NCBI RefSeq assembly: GCF_001580545.1
Contig: NZ_LRBG01000010.1
Span: 1-64,000 of the forward strand
Source of the DNA: Paraburkholderia monticola
GTDB lineage: Bacteria > Pseudomonadota > Gammaproteobacteria > Burkholderiales > Burkholderiaceae
DNA length: 64,000 nt
Direction of reading: 5' to 3'
Shown piece after piece: positions 1-9,478 of this stretch. The notes below the pieces were generated by a model that saw only the letters and a list, made by a program, of their open reading frames with translations, did no database searches and had not been told where the DNA came from. Positions within the stretch are counted from its first letter, which is position 1. Every line of letters begins with the position of its first letter. A program made the position numbers and the translations under genes.

Positions 1-139
1 AATGGTGATGCCGGGCGACAACGTGTCGATCACGGTGAAGCTGATCAACCCGATCGCGATGGAAGAAGGCCTGCGTTTCGCAATTCGCGAAGGTGGCCGT
101 ACCGTCGGCGCTGGTGTCGTCGCCAAGATCATCGAGTAA
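1..139 (+). CDS. tuf: Elongation factor Tu, C-terminal end (partial)
   Basis: This is the last 45 codons of EF-Tu, the GTPase that delivers aminoacyl-tRNA to the ribosome; the gene starts before the window. The frame begins at position 2 and reads through the conserved domain III end ([24 protein letters not shown], then VAKIIE) to TAA at 137-139. Its place just before rpsJ is the usual end of the str operon (rpsL-rpsG-fusA-tuf). Many betaproteobacteria have two tuf copies, and which one this is cannot be told from the fragment. Confidence 0.97.
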   Translation, partial: MVMPGDNVSITVKLINPIAMEEGLRFAIREGGRTVGAGVVAKIIE

Positions 140-165
140 AATCGAGGATTGCTGTAGCAGTATGC

Positions 166-221
166 AGTGCCCGGGTTCGGGCACTCGCTCTCCGCGAGCG
201 CCCGGACCTACGTTCTTTTTC
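166..221 (+). promoter_or_regulatory. Two hairpins and T-rich run between tuf and rpsJ
   Basis: A perfect 8-bp stem (AGTGCCCG 166-173, loop GGTT, CGGGCACT 178-185) is followed directly by a 5-bp stem (CGCTC 186-190, GAGCG 196-200) and a T-rich run at 213-220. It could be a leaky terminator after tuf or a leader of the S10 operon, which in E. coli is controlled by L4 at its leader. The T run is separated from the stems by about 12 bases, so simple intrinsic termination is not obvious. Confidence 0.5.
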
Positions 222-266
222 TAATCGGCGATGCAATATCGCCTCGCTCTTTTCAAGGAATTTGTC

Positions 267-578
267 ATGCAGAACCAGAAAATCCGCATTCGCCTGAAGG
301 CTTTCGACTATCGCCTGATCGATCAATCGGCAGCTGAAATTGTCGACACGGCAAAGCGGACTGGCGCAATCGTTCGTGGTCCGGTGCCCCTGCCGACCCG
401 CATTCAACGTTTCGACATCCTGCGTTCGCCGCACGTCAACAAAACGTCGCGTGACCAGCTCGAAATCCGTACGCATCTGCGTCTGATGGACATCGTCGAC
501 CCGACGGACAAGACCGTCGACGCGCTGATGAAGCTGGATCTGCCGGCCGGTGTGGACGTTGAAATCAAGCTGCAGTAA
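267..578 (+). CDS. rpsJ: 30S ribosomal protein uS10 (NusE)
   Basis: Protein of 103 residues, the family's normal length, opening [19 protein letters not shown]. uS10 sits in the head of the small subunit and, as NusE, also joins NusB in antitermination complexes. The start at 267 follows AAGGAA at 255-260; a longer open frame begins at 231 but lacks the family match and a good ribosome site. It opens the S10 group, yet is separated from rplC by 201 bases containing a promoter-like sequence. Confidence 0.98.
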   Translation: MQNQKIRIRLKAFDYRLIDQSAAEIVDTAKRTGAIVRGPVPLPTRIQRFDILRSPHVNKTSRDQLEIRTHLRLMDIVDPTDKTVDALMKLDLPAGVDVEIKLQ

Positions 579-628
579 GGCTTTCAGCCCTTGTCCGGCA
601 AGTCGGACGGAGCTAAGTCATTGATTGC

Positions 629-657
629 TTGCGGAAAACGAAAGGCCTCGCTATAAT
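629..657 (+). promoter_or_regulatory. Sigma-70-type promoter upstream of rplC
   Basis: TTGCGG at 629-634, a 17-base spacer and a perfect TATAAT at 652-657 fit a housekeeping promoter. Transcription would start near 664 and give a leader of about 115 bases before rplC at 780. That leader contains two palindromes, TGCTGCAGCA (695-704) and CATGAATTCATG (703-714), which could be part of an autoregulatory structure; that role is inference. Confidence 0.7.
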
Positions 658-779
658 AGTGGGCTTTTCGCGCATTTGCGCAAAAAAGTCGGCGTGCTGC
701 AGCATGAATTCATGCCCGAAACGGCGCCGGCATTTTGTAAATTAGCCCCGACCAATCGCAGTCGGGAATGGAGAAAACG

Positions 780-1439
780 ATGAGCCTTGGACTCGTAGGT
801 CGCAAGGTTGGCATGACCCGTATCTTCACGGCTGAAGGGGATTCGATTCCCGTCACCGTGCTGGACGTGTCCGACAACCGTGTGACGCAGATCAAGACTG
901 TGGAAACCGACGGCTACACGGCCGTGCAGGTTACCTTCGGTACGCGCCGTGCATCGCGCGTGACGAAGCCGTTGGCAGGTCATCTCGCCAAAGCCGGTGT
1001 TCAGGCCGGTGAAATCCTCAAAGAATTCCAGATCGATGCCGCTAAGGCTGCCGAGCTGTCGAATGGCACCGTGGTTGGTCCCGAGCTGTTCGAAGTGGGC
1101 CAGAAGGTCGACGTGCAAGGCGTGTCGATCGGTAAGGGCTACGCCGGTACCATCAAGCGTTACAACTTCGCGTCTGGCCGTGCGTCGCACGGTAACTCGC
1201 GCTCGCACAATGTGCCGGGCTCGATCGGTATGGCGCAGGATCCGGGTCGTGTTTTCCCGGGTAAGCGCATGACCGGTCACATGGGTGACGAGAAGGTAAC
1301 GGTGCAAAACCTCGAAATCGCTCGTATCGACGCTGACCGCAAGTTGCTGCTGGTCAAGGGTGCGGTGCCGGGTGCGAAGGGTGGCAAGGTATTCGTTACG
1401 CCGGCCGTGAAGACGCGCGCCGTGAAAGGAGCGAAATAA
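780..1439 (+). CDS. rplC: 50S ribosomal protein uL3
   Basis: Protein of 219 residues beginning [16 protein letters not shown], the conserved L3 N-terminus. It binds 23S rRNA near the peptidyl-transferase centre; the conserved loop with [18 protein letters not shown] and the following GKRMTGHMG are visible near residues 140-170. An in-frame ATG at 768 would add four residues but lies inside the purine-rich ribosome site, so 780 is preferred. The stop TAA overlaps the rplD ATG by one base. Confidence 0.98.
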   Translation: MSLGLVGRKVGMTRIFTAEGDSIPVTVLDVSDNRVTQIKTVETDGYTAVQVTFGTRRASRVTKPLAGHLAKAGVQAGEILKEFQIDAAKAAELSNGTVVGPELFEVGQKVDVQGVSIGKGYAGTIKRYNFASGRASHGNSRSHNVPGSIGMAQDPGRVFPGKRMTGHMGDEKVTVQNLEIARIDADRKLLLVKGAVPGAKGGKVFVTPAVKTRAVKGAK

Positions 1440-2059
1440 TGGAACTTAAGCTCCTGAATGCCAATGGTCAGGAAGGTGCAGGCGTTAGCGCGTCGGACGT
1501 CGTGTTCGGCCGCGATTACAACGAAGCCCTGATTCACCAGGTGGTGGTTGCGTACCAGGCGAACGCCCGTAGCGGCAACCGCGCGCAGAAGGATCGTGAG
1601 CAGGTCAAGCACACGACCAAGAAGCCGTGGCGCCAAAAGGGTACAGGTCGTGCCCGTGCCGGTATGTCGTCGAGCCCGCTGTGGCGCGGCGGTGGCCGGA
1701 TCTTCCCGAATTCGCCGGAAGAAAACTTTTCGCACAAGGTCAACAAGAAGATGCATCGCGCAGGTCTCTGCTCGATCTTCTCGCAGCTGGCCCGCGAAGG
1801 CCGCATCTCGGTGGTCGACGAGCTGACGCTCGAAGCGCCGAAGACGAAGCTGCTGGCCGAAAAATTCAAGGCGATGGGTCTCGACTCCGTGCTGGTGATT
1901 ACTGACACGGTTGACGAAAACCTGTACCTCGCGTCGCGCAACCTCGCCCACGTGGCGGTTGTCGAGCCGCGTTACGCCGACCCGCTGTCGCTGATCTACT
2001 TCAAGAAGATCCTGATCACGAAGGCTGCGGTCGCCCAGATCGAGGAGTTGCTGTCATGA
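1439..2059 (+). CDS. rplD: 50S ribosomal protein uL4
   Basis: Protein of 206 residues. The long basic loop that lines the exit tunnel is visible as [14 protein letters not shown] followed by SPLWRGGG around residues 60-85. In E. coli L4 also represses its own operon through the S10 leader; whether that holds here is unknown. It overlaps rplC by one base (TAATG) and rplW by four (ATGA), so translation of the three is probably coupled. Confidence 0.98.
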   Translation: MELKLLNANGQEGAGVSASDVVFGRDYNEALIHQVVVAYQANARSGNRAQKDREQVKHTTKKPWRQKGTGRARAGMSSSPLWRGGGRIFPNSPEENFSHKVNKKMHRAGLCSIFSQLAREGRISVVDELTLEAPKTKLLAEKFKAMGLDSVLVITDTVDENLYLASRNLAHVAVVEPRYADPLSLIYFKKILITKAAVAQIEELLS

Positions 2060-2370
2060 GCGAGATTCGCAAGAACGATCATCGTTTGATGCAGGTTCTG
2101 CTCGCGCCGGTGGTCTCCGAAAAGGCGACGCTGGTTGCCGACAAGAACGAGCAGGTTGTGTTCGAAGTCGCGCCGGATGCCACGAAGCAGGAAGTGAAAG
2201 CTGCAGTCGAGCTGCTGTTCAAGGTGGAAGTCAATTCCGTCAACGTGCTGGTCGCGAAGGGCAAAGCCAAGCGCTTTGGTCGCTTCATGGGCAAGCGCAA
2301 GGACGTGAAGAAGGCGTACGTCTGCCTGAAGCCCGGCCAGGAAATCAACTTTGAAGCGGAGGCCAAGTAA
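2056..2370 (+). CDS. rplW: 50S ribosomal protein uL23
   Basis: Protein of 104 residues with the conserved core [15 protein letters not shown] near the N-terminus and [21 protein letters not shown] near the C-terminus. uL23 surrounds the exit of the polypeptide tunnel and is the docking site for trigger factor and SRP. The ATG overlaps the rplD stop, and the gene ends two bases before rplB. Confidence 0.98.
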   Translation: MSEIRKNDHRLMQVLLAPVVSEKATLVADKNEQVVFEVAPDATKQEVKAAVELLFKVEVNSVNVLVAKGKAKRFGRFMGKRKDVKKAYVCLKPGQEINFEAEAK

Positions 2371-2372
2371 TC

Positions 2373-3200
2373 ATGGCAATCGTGAAAGTTAAGCCGACTT
2401 CGCCGGGCCGCCGCGCGATGGTCAAGGTGGTCAACAAAGAACTGCATAAGGGCAAGCCGTTCGCGGCACTGCTCGACACGCAGTCGTCGACCGCCGGCCG
2501 TAACAACAACGGTCACATCACCACGCGTCACAAGGGTGGTGGTCACAAGCATCACTATCGTGTCGTCGACTTCCGTCGTACAAAGGATGGTATTCCGGCA
2601 AAGGTCGAGCGTCTCGAGTACGACCCGAACCGTAGCGCGAACATCGCGCTGGTTCTGTACGCAGACGGCGAGCGCCGCTACATCATCGCGCCGAAGGGTG
2701 TCACCGTCGGTCAGCAACTGATGTCGGGTTCGGAAGCGCCGATCCGCGCAGGTAACACGCTGCCGATCCGTAACATTCCGGTCGGTACGACGATTCACTG
2801 CATCGAAATGCTGCCGGGCAAGGGCGCGCAAATGGCGCGTTCGGCTGGTACGTCGGCCATGCTGTTGGCTCGCGAAGGCATCTACGCACAGGTTCGTCTG
2901 CGTTCGGGCGAAATCCGCCGCGTGCACGTTGAATGCCGCGCGACGATCGGTGAAGTGGGCAACGAAGAGCACAGCCTCCGTCAAATCGGTAAGGCCGGCG
3001 CGAACCGCTGGCGCGGTATCCGCCCGACGGTGCGTGGCGTTGCAATGAACCCGGTTGACCACCCGCACGGTGGTGGCGAAGGCAAGACTGCGGCTGGCCG
3101 CGATCCGGTGAGCCCGTGGGGCACGCCGGCGAAGGGCTATCGCACCCGCAGCAACAAGCGCACGACGAGCATGATCGTCCAGCGCCGTCACAAGCGTTAA
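2373..3200 (+). CDS. rplB: 50S ribosomal protein uL2
   Basis: Protein of 275 residues, close to the 273 of E. coli. The hallmark C-terminal loop [14 protein letters not shown], with the histidine important for peptidyl transferase activity, is present, followed by the basic [16 protein letters not shown] tail. It is one of the earliest 23S-binding proteins and bridges the subunits. It lies 2 bases after rplW and 10 before rpsS. Confidence 0.99.
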   Translation: MAIVKVKPTSPGRRAMVKVVNKELHKGKPFAALLDTQSSTAGRNNNGHITTRHKGGGHKHHYRVVDFRRTKDGIPAKVERLEYDPNRSANIALVLYADGERRYIIAPKGVTVGQQLMSGSEAPIRAGNTLPIRNIPVGTTIHCIEMLPGKGAQMARSAGTSAMLLAREGIYAQVRLRSGEIRRVHVECRATIGEVGNEEHSLRQIGKAGANRWRGIRPTVRGVAMNPVDHPHGGGEGKTAAGRDPVSPWGTPAKGYRTRSNKRTTSMIVQRRHKR

Positions 3201-3210
3201 GGAGTAGGCA

Positions 3211-3486
3211 ATGGCACGTTCTATTAAGAAAGGTCCGTTCTGCGACGCCCATTTGCTGAAGAAGGTTGAGGCGGCTGCAGCATCGCGTGACAAGAAACCG
3301 ATCAAGACCTGGTCGCGTCGCTCGACGATCCTGCCGGACTTCATCGGCTTGACGATCGCCGTTCACAACGGGCGTCAACACGTTCCGGTGTATGTCACGG
3401 AAAACATGGTCGGCCACAAGCTTGGCGAGTTCGCACTGACCCGTACGTTCAAGGGTCACGCGGCCGACAAGAAGGCCAAGAAATAA
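3211..3486 (+). CDS. rpsS: 30S ribosomal protein uS19
   Basis: Protein of 91 residues opening [19 protein letters not shown], the usual S19 start, with the C-terminal [13 protein letters not shown] motif. It pairs with uS13 in the head of the small subunit near the A site. A clear AAGGAG site overlaps the rplB stop. Spacing to rplV is 12 bases. Confidence 0.98.
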   Translation: MARSIKKGPFCDAHLLKKVEAAAASRDKKPIKTWSRRSTILPDFIGLTIAVHNGRQHVPVYVTENMVGHKLGEFALTRTFKGHAADKKAKK

Positions 3487-3498
3487 GGGGCTATCAAG

Positions 3499-3828
3499 AT
3501 GGAAGTGAAAGCAATTCATCGCGGTGCCCGCATCTCGGCGCAGAAAACGCGCCTTGTGGCTGACCAGATCCGCGGTTTGCCGGTCGACAAGGCACTGAAC
3601 GTTCTGACGTTCTCGCCGAAGAAGGCTGCGGGAATCGTGAAAAAGGTCGTGCTGTCGGCGATCGCGAATGCGGAGCACAACGAAGGTGCCGATATCGACG
3701 AGCTCAAGATCAAGAGCATCTACGTCGACAAGGCAGCGTCGCTGAAGCGTTTTACCGCGCGCGCTAAAGGCCGCGGTAACCGCATCGAGAAGCAATCCTG
3801 TCACATCACTGTGACGGTCGGGAATTAA
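3499..3828 (+). CDS. rplV: 50S ribosomal protein uL22
   Basis: Protein of 109 residues. The N-terminal [22 protein letters not shown] helix region and the C-terminal hairpin ([19 protein letters not shown]) that reaches into the exit tunnel are both visible. Length is typical. It is followed 11 bases later by rpsC, in the standard order of the S10 operon. Confidence 0.98.
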
Positions 3829-3839
3829 GGGGTCATACG

Positions 3840-4646
3840 ATGGGACAGAAAATTCATCCGACTGGCTTCCGTTTGGCCGTCAGCCGCAATTGGGCTTCGC
3901 GTTGGTACGCGAACAACAACAATTTCGCGGCGATGTTGCAGGAAGACATCGGTGTTCGTGAATACCTGAAGAAGAAGCTGAAGAACGCGTCCGTCGGCCG
4001 CGTTGTGATCGAGCGTCCTGCAAAGAACGCACGCATCACGATTTTCAGCTCGCGTCCGGGTGTCGTGATCGGCAAGAAGGGCGAAGACATCGAACTGCTG
4101 AAGTCCGAGCTGCAAAAGCGCATGGGCGTTCCGGTTCACGTCAACATCGAAGAAATCCGCAAGCCGGAAACCGACGCGCAACTGATCGCTGATTCGATTA
4201 CGCAACAGCTCGAGCGCCGGATCATGTTCCGCCGCGCGATGAAGCGTGCGATGCAGAACGCGATGCGTCTGGGTGCTCAAGGCATCAAGATCATGAGCGC
4301 GGGCCGTCTGAACGGTATCGAAATCGCTCGTACGGAATGGTATCGCGAAGGTCGCGTGCCGCTTCATACGCTGCGTGCTGATATCGACTACGCAACGTCC
4401 GAAGCAAAGACGACGTACGGCATCATCGGCGTGAAGGTGTGGGTCTACAAGGGCGACACGCTCGGCCGCAACGACGCACCGGTGGTCGAAGAAGTCGCCG
4501 AAGAAAAGCGTCCGCGCCGCAACGCACGTCCGGGTGGCGATCGCCGTCCCCGTCGTGATGGTGAAGGTGGTGGCCCGGCAGGTGCACGCCGTGGCGCTCC
4601 TCGTCGTGCTGGCGGCGCCGGCGGCGACGGGAAGACTGGAGAATAA
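3840..4646 (+). CDS. rpsC: 30S ribosomal protein uS3, with long basic tail
   Basis: Protein of 268 residues against 233 in E. coli. The KH domain motif [17 protein letters not shown] is near residues 75-92 and the S3 C-terminal domain ends about residue 220. The last 45 or so residues are an extension rich in arginine, glycine and proline, likely flexible and RNA-binding. uS3 lies at the mRNA entry channel. The gene sits between rplV and rplP with gaps of 11 and 2 bases. Confidence 0.98.
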   Translation: MGQKIHPTGFRLAVSRNWASRWYANNNNFAAMLQEDIGVREYLKKKLKNASVGRVVIERPAKNARITIFSSRPGVVIGKKGEDIELLKSELQKRMGVPVHVNIEEIRKPETDAQLIADSITQQLERRIMFRRAMKRAMQNAMRLGAQGIKIMSAGRLNGIEIARTEWYREGRVPLHTLRADIDYATSEAKTTYGIIGVKVWVYKGDTLGRNDAPVVEEVAEEKRPRRNARPGGDRRPRRDGEGGGPAGARRGAPRRAGGAGGDGKTGE

Positions 4647-4648
4647 CG

Positions 4649-5065
4649 ATGCTGCAACCGAAACGCAGAAAGTATCGCAAAGAGCAGAAAGGTCGTAACA
4701 CCGGCGTTGCTACCCGCGGCAACGCGGTGTCGTTCGGTGAGTTCGGCCTGAAGGCTGTCGGTCGTGGCCGTCTGACCGCGCGCCAGATTGAAGCGGCGCG
4801 TCGTGCTATGACGCGTCACATCAAGCGCGGTGGCCGCATCTGGATCCGGATCTTCCCGGACAAGCCGATCTCGACCAAGCCGGCTGAAGTGCGTATGGGT
4901 AACGGTAAGGGTAACCCGGAGTACTACGTCGCTGAGATTCAACCGGGCAAGATGCTGTACGAAATGGACGGCGTAACCGAAGAACTGGCTCGCGAAGCGT
5001 TCCGTCTGGCTGCAGCGAAGCTGCCGCTGAAGACGACGTTTATCGTGCGTCAGCTCGGCGCCTAA
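4649..5065 (+). CDS. rplP: 50S ribosomal protein uL16
   Basis: Protein of 138 residues starting [19 protein letters not shown], the conserved L16 opening, with [11 protein letters not shown] in the middle and [12 protein letters not shown] at the end. uL16 organises the tRNA site of the large subunit. The stop is followed by a strong AAGGAG site serving rpmC. Confidence 0.98.
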   Translation: MLQPKRRKYRKEQKGRNTGVATRGNAVSFGEFGLKAVGRGRLTARQIEAARRAMTRHIKRGGRIWIRIFPDKPISTKPAEVRMGNGKGNPEYYVAEIQPGKMLYEMDGVTEELAREAFRLAAAKLPLKTTFIVRQLGA

Positions 5066-5075
5066 GGAGCAAATG

Positions 5076-5270
5076 ATGAAGGCTTCCGAGCTTCACCAGA
5101 AAGATCAGGCCGCGCTCAACAAGGAGCTGTCGGACCTGTTGAAGGCGCAATTCGGCCTGCGCATGCAACTCGCGACCCAGCAGCTCACGAACACGAGCCA
5201 GCTGAAGAAGGTCCGTCGCGACATCGCACGTGTGCGGACCGTCCTGACTGAGAAGGCGAACCAGAAATGA
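5076..5270 (+). CDS. rpmC: 50S ribosomal protein uL29
   Basis: Protein of 64 residues, an all-helical L29 with the ending [16 protein letters not shown]. It lies next to uL23 at the exit tunnel. Two consecutive ATGs exist at 5073 and 5076; AAGGAG at 5064-5069 is only 3 bases from the first and 6 from the second, so 5076 is chosen. The stop overlaps the rpsQ start (ATGA). Confidence 0.95.
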
Positions 5271-5539
5271 ACGATAGCGTAAAAACCTCGCTCAAGCGGA
5301 CGCTGGTCGGCAAGGTCGTCAGCAACAAGATGGACAAGACGGTTACCGTGCTGGTCGAGCACCGCGTGAAGCACCCGATCTACGGCAAGTATGTCGTGCG
5401 TTCGAAGAAGTATCACGCGCATGATGATGCGAACACGTACAACGAGGGTGACCTCGTTGAAATCCAGGAAACTCGTCCGATTTCGAAGACGAAGGCTTGG
5501 GTTGTGGCTCGCCTGGTCGAGGCTGCTCGCGTCATCTAA
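5267..5539 (+). CDS. rpsQ: 30S ribosomal protein uS17
   Basis: Protein of 90 residues with the OB-fold signature [20 protein letters not shown] and a typical [14 protein letters not shown] end. It is a primary 16S-binding protein. It overlaps rpmC by four bases and closes the S10 segment; the next gene is 290 bases away, beyond a hairpin and a promoter. Confidence 0.98.
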
Positions 5540-5583
5540 TGTCGCAAAGCTGTAGAAGTAGTTGAAATCGCAGTAAGTTTCGC

Positions 5584-5611
5584 TTGCAAGACCGAGATTA
5601 TTTGATATAAT
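5584..5611 (+). promoter_or_regulatory. Sigma-70-type promoter upstream of rplN
   Basis: TTGCAA at 5584-5589, 16 bases, then TATAAT at 5606-5611. Transcription would begin near 5618, leaving a leader of roughly 210 bases before rplN. The leader has no credible gene; an open frame at 5629-5826 has no recognisable protein. A CACCATGGTG palindrome is at 5789-5798. The -10 element lies within the hairpin described separately. Confidence 0.7.
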
Positions 5612-5620
5612 TTCGGTCTT
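5588..5620 (+). terminator. Long hairpin after rpsQ that contains the rplN -10 box
   Basis: Left arm 5588-5601 (AAGACCGAGATTAT), loop TTGAT, right arm 5607-5620 (ATAATTTCGGTCTT): 14 pairs with one G-U. It follows rpsQ by 48 bases and could end or slow transcription from upstream, although the tail is CCCTCTTTAT rather than a clean T run. The same bases supply most of the -10 box for the next segment. Confidence 0.6.
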
Positions 5621-5829
5621 CCCTCTTTATGGGAGCCCCGTCGCGGGCGAAGTTGGTGGGGGAAGCGGTTCGGGCGCCAGCCTGTTCCGAAGGATTCACC
5701 GGATTGCGATGGCGGGTTTCGTTTGCCGTCGCTGCTGTTCTAACCCAAGCAGCCGATCGGCTGACGGGACCAAGACTGACCGGGAAGCACCATGGTGGTG
5801 TGACCGGATTAAGTTGGGAAAGATAAACC

Positions 5830-6198
5830 ATGATCCAGACCGAAACTCGGCTTGAAGTGGCCGACAACACGGGTGCACGTGAAGTCATGTGCATCAAGGT
5901 GCTCGGCGGCTCGAAGCGTCGTTATGCCAGCATTGGCGACATCATCAAGGTGACTGTCAAAGAGGCAACGCCGCGCGGGCGCGTGAAGAAAGGCGAAATT
6001 TACAACGCCGTGGTGGTTCGCACCGCCAAGGGCGTGCGCCGTCAGGACGGCTCGCTGATCAAGTTCGACGGCAACGCAGCTGTGTTGCTCAACACCAAGC
6101 TCGAACCGATCGGCACCCGTATTTTCGGGCCTGTCACGCGCGAGTTGCGTAGCGAACGATTTATGAAGATCGTTTCGCTGGCGCCTGAAGTGCTGTAA
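5830..6198 (+). CDS. rplN: 50S ribosomal protein uL14
   Basis: Protein of 122 residues with the canonical start [19 protein letters not shown] and the loop [15 protein letters not shown]. uL14 helps form an intersubunit bridge and binds the silencing factor RsfS. It is the first gene of the spc-type segment, behind its own promoter, and is followed 9 bases later by rplX. Confidence 0.98.
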   Translation: MIQTETRLEVADNTGAREVMCIKVLGGSKRRYASIGDIIKVTVKEATPRGRVKKGEIYNAVVVRTAKGVRRQDGSLIKFDGNAAVLLNTKLEPIGTRIFGPVTRELRSERFMKIVSLAPEVL

Positions 6199-6207
6199 GG
6201 AGTCGCG

Positions 6208-6516
6208 ATGAACAAGATTCGCAAGGGTGACGAAGTTATCGTCATCACCGGCAAAGATAAGGGCAAGCGTGGCGTAGTGCTGGCCGTTCACGGCGAGACA
6301 GTTTCTGTCGAGGGCATCAATCTCGTCAAGAAGCACGTCAAGCCGAACCCGATGAAGGGTACGACGGGCGGCGTGGAAGCCAAGACGATGCCGCTGCAAA
6401 TTTCGAACGTCGCATTGGTGGACGCGAATGGCAAGCCATCGCGTGTAGGCATCAAGGTCGAAGGGGACAAGAAGGTCCGTTTCCTGAAGACGACCGGTGC
6501 CGTGCTGAGCGCCTGA
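6208..6516 (+). CDS. rplX: 50S ribosomal protein uL24
   Basis: Protein of 102 residues with the KOW motif [19 protein letters not shown] at residues 6-24. uL24 is an assembly initiator that binds the 5' end of 23S rRNA. A TAAGGAGTCGCG ribosome site overlaps the rplN stop. The gap to rplE is 16 bases. Confidence 0.98.
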   Translation: MNKIRKGDEVIVITGKDKGKRGVVLAVHGETVSVEGINLVKKHVKPNPMKGTTGGVEAKTMPLQISNVALVDANGKPSRVGIKVEGDKKVRFLKTTGAVLSA

Positions 6517-6532
6517 CGCTGCGGAGTAAAAA

Positions 6533-7072
6533 ATGGCACGTTTGCAAGAGTTTTACAAAGAGAAGGTTGTACCCGGCCTCATCGAGAAGTTCGGTTACAA
6601 GTCCGTGATGGAAGTGCCGCGCATCACCAAGATCACCCTGAACATGGGCCTTGGCGAAGCCGTCGCTGACAAGAAGATCATCGAAAACGCTGTTGGCGAT
6701 CTGACGAAGATCGCAGGTCAGAAGCCGGTGATCACGAAGGCACGCAAGGCAATCGCTGGCTTCAAGATCCGTCAGGGCTATCCGATCGGTGCAATGGTCA
6801 CGCTGCGTGGTCAGGCAATGTACGAATTCCTCGACCGTTTCGTTACGGTTGCGCTCCCCCGTGTGCGCGACTTCCGTGGCGTCTCGGGCAAGGCGTTCGA
6901 TGGCCGCGGCAACTACAACATCGGTGTGAAAGAGCAGATCATTTTCCCCGAAATCGACTACGACAAGATCGACGCGTTGCGTGGGCTGAACATCAGCATC
7001 ACGACGACTGCGAAGACTGACGACGAAGCAAAGGCTCTGCTCGCCAGCTTCAAGTTCCCGTTCAGAAACTGA
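6533..7072 (+). CDS. rplE: 50S ribosomal protein uL5
   Basis: Protein of 179 residues, normal length, with conserved [19 protein letters not shown] near the N-terminus and [15 protein letters not shown] near the C-terminus. It binds 5S rRNA with uL18 and contacts P-site tRNA. Seven bases separate it from rpsN. Confidence 0.98.
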   Translation: MARLQEFYKEKVVPGLIEKFGYKSVMEVPRITKITLNMGLGEAVADKKIIENAVGDLTKIAGQKPVITKARKAIAGFKIRQGYPIGAMVTLRGQAMYEFLDRFVTVALPRVRDFRGVSGKAFDGRGNYNIGVKEQIIFPEIDYDKIDALRGLNISITTTAKTDDEAKALLASFKFPFRN

Positions 7073-7079
7073 GGTTACC

Positions 7080-7385
7080 GTGGCTAAACTGGCACTGATC
7101 GAACGTGAAAAGAAGCGTGCTCGCCTCGCTGCTAAGTACGCTCCCAAGCGTGCGGAGTTGAAGGCGATCATTGGCGATATGAGCAAGTCGGACGAAGAGC
7201 ACTACGCCGCACGTCTGGAACTGCAACAACTGCCGCGCAACTCCAATCCGACCCGTAAGCGCAACCGCTGTGCAATTACCGGTCGTCCGCGCGGCACGTT
7301 CCGTAAATTCGGGCTGGCGCGTAACAAGATTCGTGAAATCGCGTTCCGCGGCGAGATCCCTGGCCTGACCAAGGCGAGCTGGTAA
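7080..7385 (+). CDS. rpsN: 30S ribosomal protein uS14, zinc-free type
   Basis: Protein of 101 residues beginning at a GTG (7080) preceded by GAGG. The long form with [21 protein letters not shown] and only one cysteine in the motif region is the zinc-independent type, in contrast to the zinc-ribbon bL36 encoded nearby. uS14 assembles into the head of the small subunit. Confidence 0.97.
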   Translation: MAKLALIEREKKRARLAAKYAPKRAELKAIIGDMSKSDEEHYAARLELQQLPRNSNPTRKRNRCAITGRPRGTFRKFGLARNKIREIAFRGEIPGLTKASW

Positions 7386-7399
7386 TAGGAGAAACATAA

Positions 7400-7795
7400 A
7401 TGAGCATGAGTGATCCTATCGCCGATATGCTGACTCGCATCCGCAATGCGCAGATGGTAGAGAAGGTTTCGGTGACTATGCCCTCGTCGAAAGTCAAGGT
7501 TGCGATTGCGCAGGTCCTGAAGGACGAAGGTTATATCGACGATTTCGCAGTGAAGTCCGAAGGTGCGAAGTCGGAATTGAACATCGTGTTGAAGTATTAC
7601 GCTGGCCGTCCGGTCATCGAGCGCATCGAACGCGTCTCGAAACCTGGTCTGCGTGTGTACCGCGGCCGTAACGACATCCCCGTGGTCATGAATGGCCTGG
7701 GCGTGGCAATCGTGTCGACGCCGAAGGGCGTGATGACGGACCGCAAGGCACGTGCAACGGGCGTTGGCGGCGAAGTCATCTGCTACGTCGCTTAA
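7400..7795 (+). CDS. rpsH: 30S ribosomal protein uS8
   Basis: Protein of 131 residues starting [18 protein letters not shown] and ending with a typical [11 protein letters not shown]. In E. coli S8 also represses the spc operon at the rplE message. AGGAG 12 bases before 7400 supports the first ATG; the second at 7406 would shorten it by two residues. Confidence 0.97.
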
Positions 7796-7813
7796 GGCCG
7801 AAAGGAGAGAAAC

Positions 7814-8344
7814 ATGTCTCGAGTAGGTAAGAGCCCGATCGTGCTGCAAGGCGCGGAAGTGGCCCTGAGCGCCGACAGCATCACTGTCAAGGGTCCGCTG
7901 GGTACGATTTCGCAGGCTGCCAACAGCCTCGTGAAGGTGGTGAACGACAACGGCACGCTGAAGTTCGAGCCGGTCGACGAAAGCCGCGAAGCGAATGCGA
8001 TGTCAGGCACGATGCGCGCACTGGTTGCGAACATGGTGCACGGCGTGACGAAGGGTTTCGAGCGCAAGCTGACGCTGGTTGGCGTCGGTTATCGCGCACA
8101 AGCGCAAGGCGACAAGCTGAACCTGTCGCTGGGTTTCTCGCACCCGGTGGTGCACCAGATGCCGAATGGCGTCAAGGCAGAAACCCCGTCGCAAACCGAA
8201 ATCGTGATCAAGGGGATCAACAAGCAACAAGTCGGTCAAGTCGCGGCAGAAGTGCGCGGCTACCGCCCGCCGGAGCCCTACAAGGGCAAGGGCGTGCGTT
8301 ACGCCGATGAGGTTGTGATCCTCAAAGAAACGAAGAAGAAGTAA
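7814..8344 (+). CDS. rplF: 50S ribosomal protein uL6
   Basis: Protein of 176 residues with two tandem L6 folds. It opens [16 protein letters not shown] and carries the conserved C-terminal [16 protein letters not shown]. It sits near the factor-binding site of the large subunit. AAGGAG precedes the start, and rplR follows after 12 bases. Confidence 0.98.
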   Translation: MSRVGKSPIVLQGAEVALSADSITVKGPLGTISQAANSLVKVVNDNGTLKFEPVDESREANAMSGTMRALVANMVHGVTKGFERKLTLVGVGYRAQAQGDKLNLSLGFSHPVVHQMPNGVKAETPSQTEIVIKGINKQQVGQVAAEVRGYRPPEPYKGKGVRYADEVVILKETKKK

Positions 8345-8356
8345 GGGTGCGCAATC

Positions 8357-8722
8357 ATGGATAAGACTCAATCTCGCCTGCGCCGCGCTCGTCAGACGCG
8401 TATCAAGATCGCTGAGCTGCAGGTCGCGCGTCTCGCCGTGCATCGCACGAACACGCACATCTATGCGCAAGTGTTCTCGCCGTGCGGCACCAAGGTGCTC
8501 GCCAGCGCGTCGACGCTCGAAGCCGAAGTGCGTGCGCAATTGGCCGATCAGTCGGGCAAGGGTGGCAACGTTGCTGCTGCGACCCTGATCGGCAAGCGCA
8601 TTGCAGAAAAGGCTAAGGCTGCCGGCATCGAATCCGTCGCCTTCGACCGTTCGGGTTTCCGTTACCACGGCCGCGTGAAAGCGCTGGCTGATGCGGCGCG
8701 CGAAGCCGGACTCAAGTTCTAA
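8357..8722 (+). CDS. rplR: 50S ribosomal protein uL18
   Basis: Protein of 121 residues with a basic N-terminus and the conserved end [23 protein letters not shown]. With uL5 it anchors 5S rRNA in the central protuberance. Gap to rpsE is 14 bases. Confidence 0.98.
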   Translation: MDKTQSRLRRARQTRIKIAELQVARLAVHRTNTHIYAQVFSPCGTKVLASASTLEAEVRAQLADQSGKGGNVAAATLIGKRIAEKAKAAGIESVAFDRSGFRYHGRVKALADAAREAGLKF

Positions 8723-8736
8723 GGGAAGAATTCGTC

Positions 8737-9255
8737 ATGGCAAAGATGCAAGCTAAAGTTCAGGCTGACGAACGCGACGACGGCCTTCGTGAAAAGATGA
8801 TCTCGGTCAACCGCGTGACCAAGGTCGTGAAGGGTGGCCGTATTCTCGGCTTCGCTGCACTGACCGTGGTTGGCGACGGTGATGGCCGCGTCGGTATGGG
8901 CAAGGGCAAGGCGAAGGAAGTGCCGGTCGCTGTCCAGAAGGCGATGGAACAGGCTCGCCGCAACATGTTCAAGGTGCCGTTGAAGAACGGTACCCTGCAA
9001 CACGAAGTGCACGGTAAGCACGGCGCGTCGACGGTTCTCCTCGCTCCGGCGAAGGACGGTACCGGCGTGATCGCTGGTGGCCCGATGCGCGCAGTGTTCG
9101 ACGTGATGGGCGTGCAGAACGTCGTGGCCAAGAGCCACGGTTCGACGAACCCGTACAACCTCGTTCGTGCGACGCTCGACGGCCTGCGCAAGCAGTCCAC
9201 GCCGGCCGACATCGCTGCGAAGCGGGGCAAGTCCGTCGAAGAAATTCTGGGCTAA
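8737..9255 (+). CDS. rpsE: 30S ribosomal protein uS5
   Basis: Protein of 172 residues. The double-stranded RNA-binding-like N-terminal domain ([19 protein letters not shown]) and the C-terminal motif [20 protein letters not shown] are present. It lies at the decoding region and is where spectinomycin-resistance changes map in other species. AAGGGAAG lies about 10 bases before the ATG. Confidence 0.98.
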   Translation: MAKMQAKVQADERDDGLREKMISVNRVTKVVKGGRILGFAALTVVGDGDGRVGMGKGKAKEVPVAVQKAMEQARRNMFKVPLKNGTLQHEVHGKHGASTVLLAPAKDGTGVIAGGPMRAVFDVMGVQNVVAKSHGSTNPYNLVRATLDGLRKQSTPADIAAKRGKSVEEILG

Positions 9256-9266
9256 AGGTGGACACC

Positions 9267-9449
9267 ATGTCTGATAAAACTGTCAAGATCCAGCTCGTCA
9301 AGAGCCTGATCGGCACCCGTGAATCGCACCGTGCAACGGTGCGTGGCTTGGGCCTGCGCCGACTCAATTCGGTTAGCGAGTTGCAGGACACGCCGGCGGT
9401 GCGCGGCATGATCAACAAGGTTTCGTACCTCGTTAAGGTCATCAGCTAA
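9267..9449 (+). CDS. rpmD: 50S ribosomal protein uL30
   Basis: Protein of 60 residues, [17 protein letters not shown], with [10 protein letters not shown] typical of bacterial L30. An in-frame GTG at 9258 lies inside the ribosome site AAAGGTGG (9254-9261), so the ATG at 9267 is taken. It precedes rplO by 29 bases. Confidence 0.96.
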   Translation: MSDKTVKIQLVKSLIGTRESHRATVRGLGLRRLNSVSELQDTPAVRGMINKVSYLVKVIS

Positions 9450-9478
9450 GCGGCTGACCAGGACTCAAGGAGTTGATA

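Noticed and set aside
5629..5826. 65-codon open frame in the rplN leader
   Set aside because: No ribosome site worth noting and no recognisable product; better seen as untranslated leader.
9258..9266. GTG start adding three residues to rpmD
   Set aside because: It overlaps the Shine-Dalgarno sequence used by the ATG at 9267.
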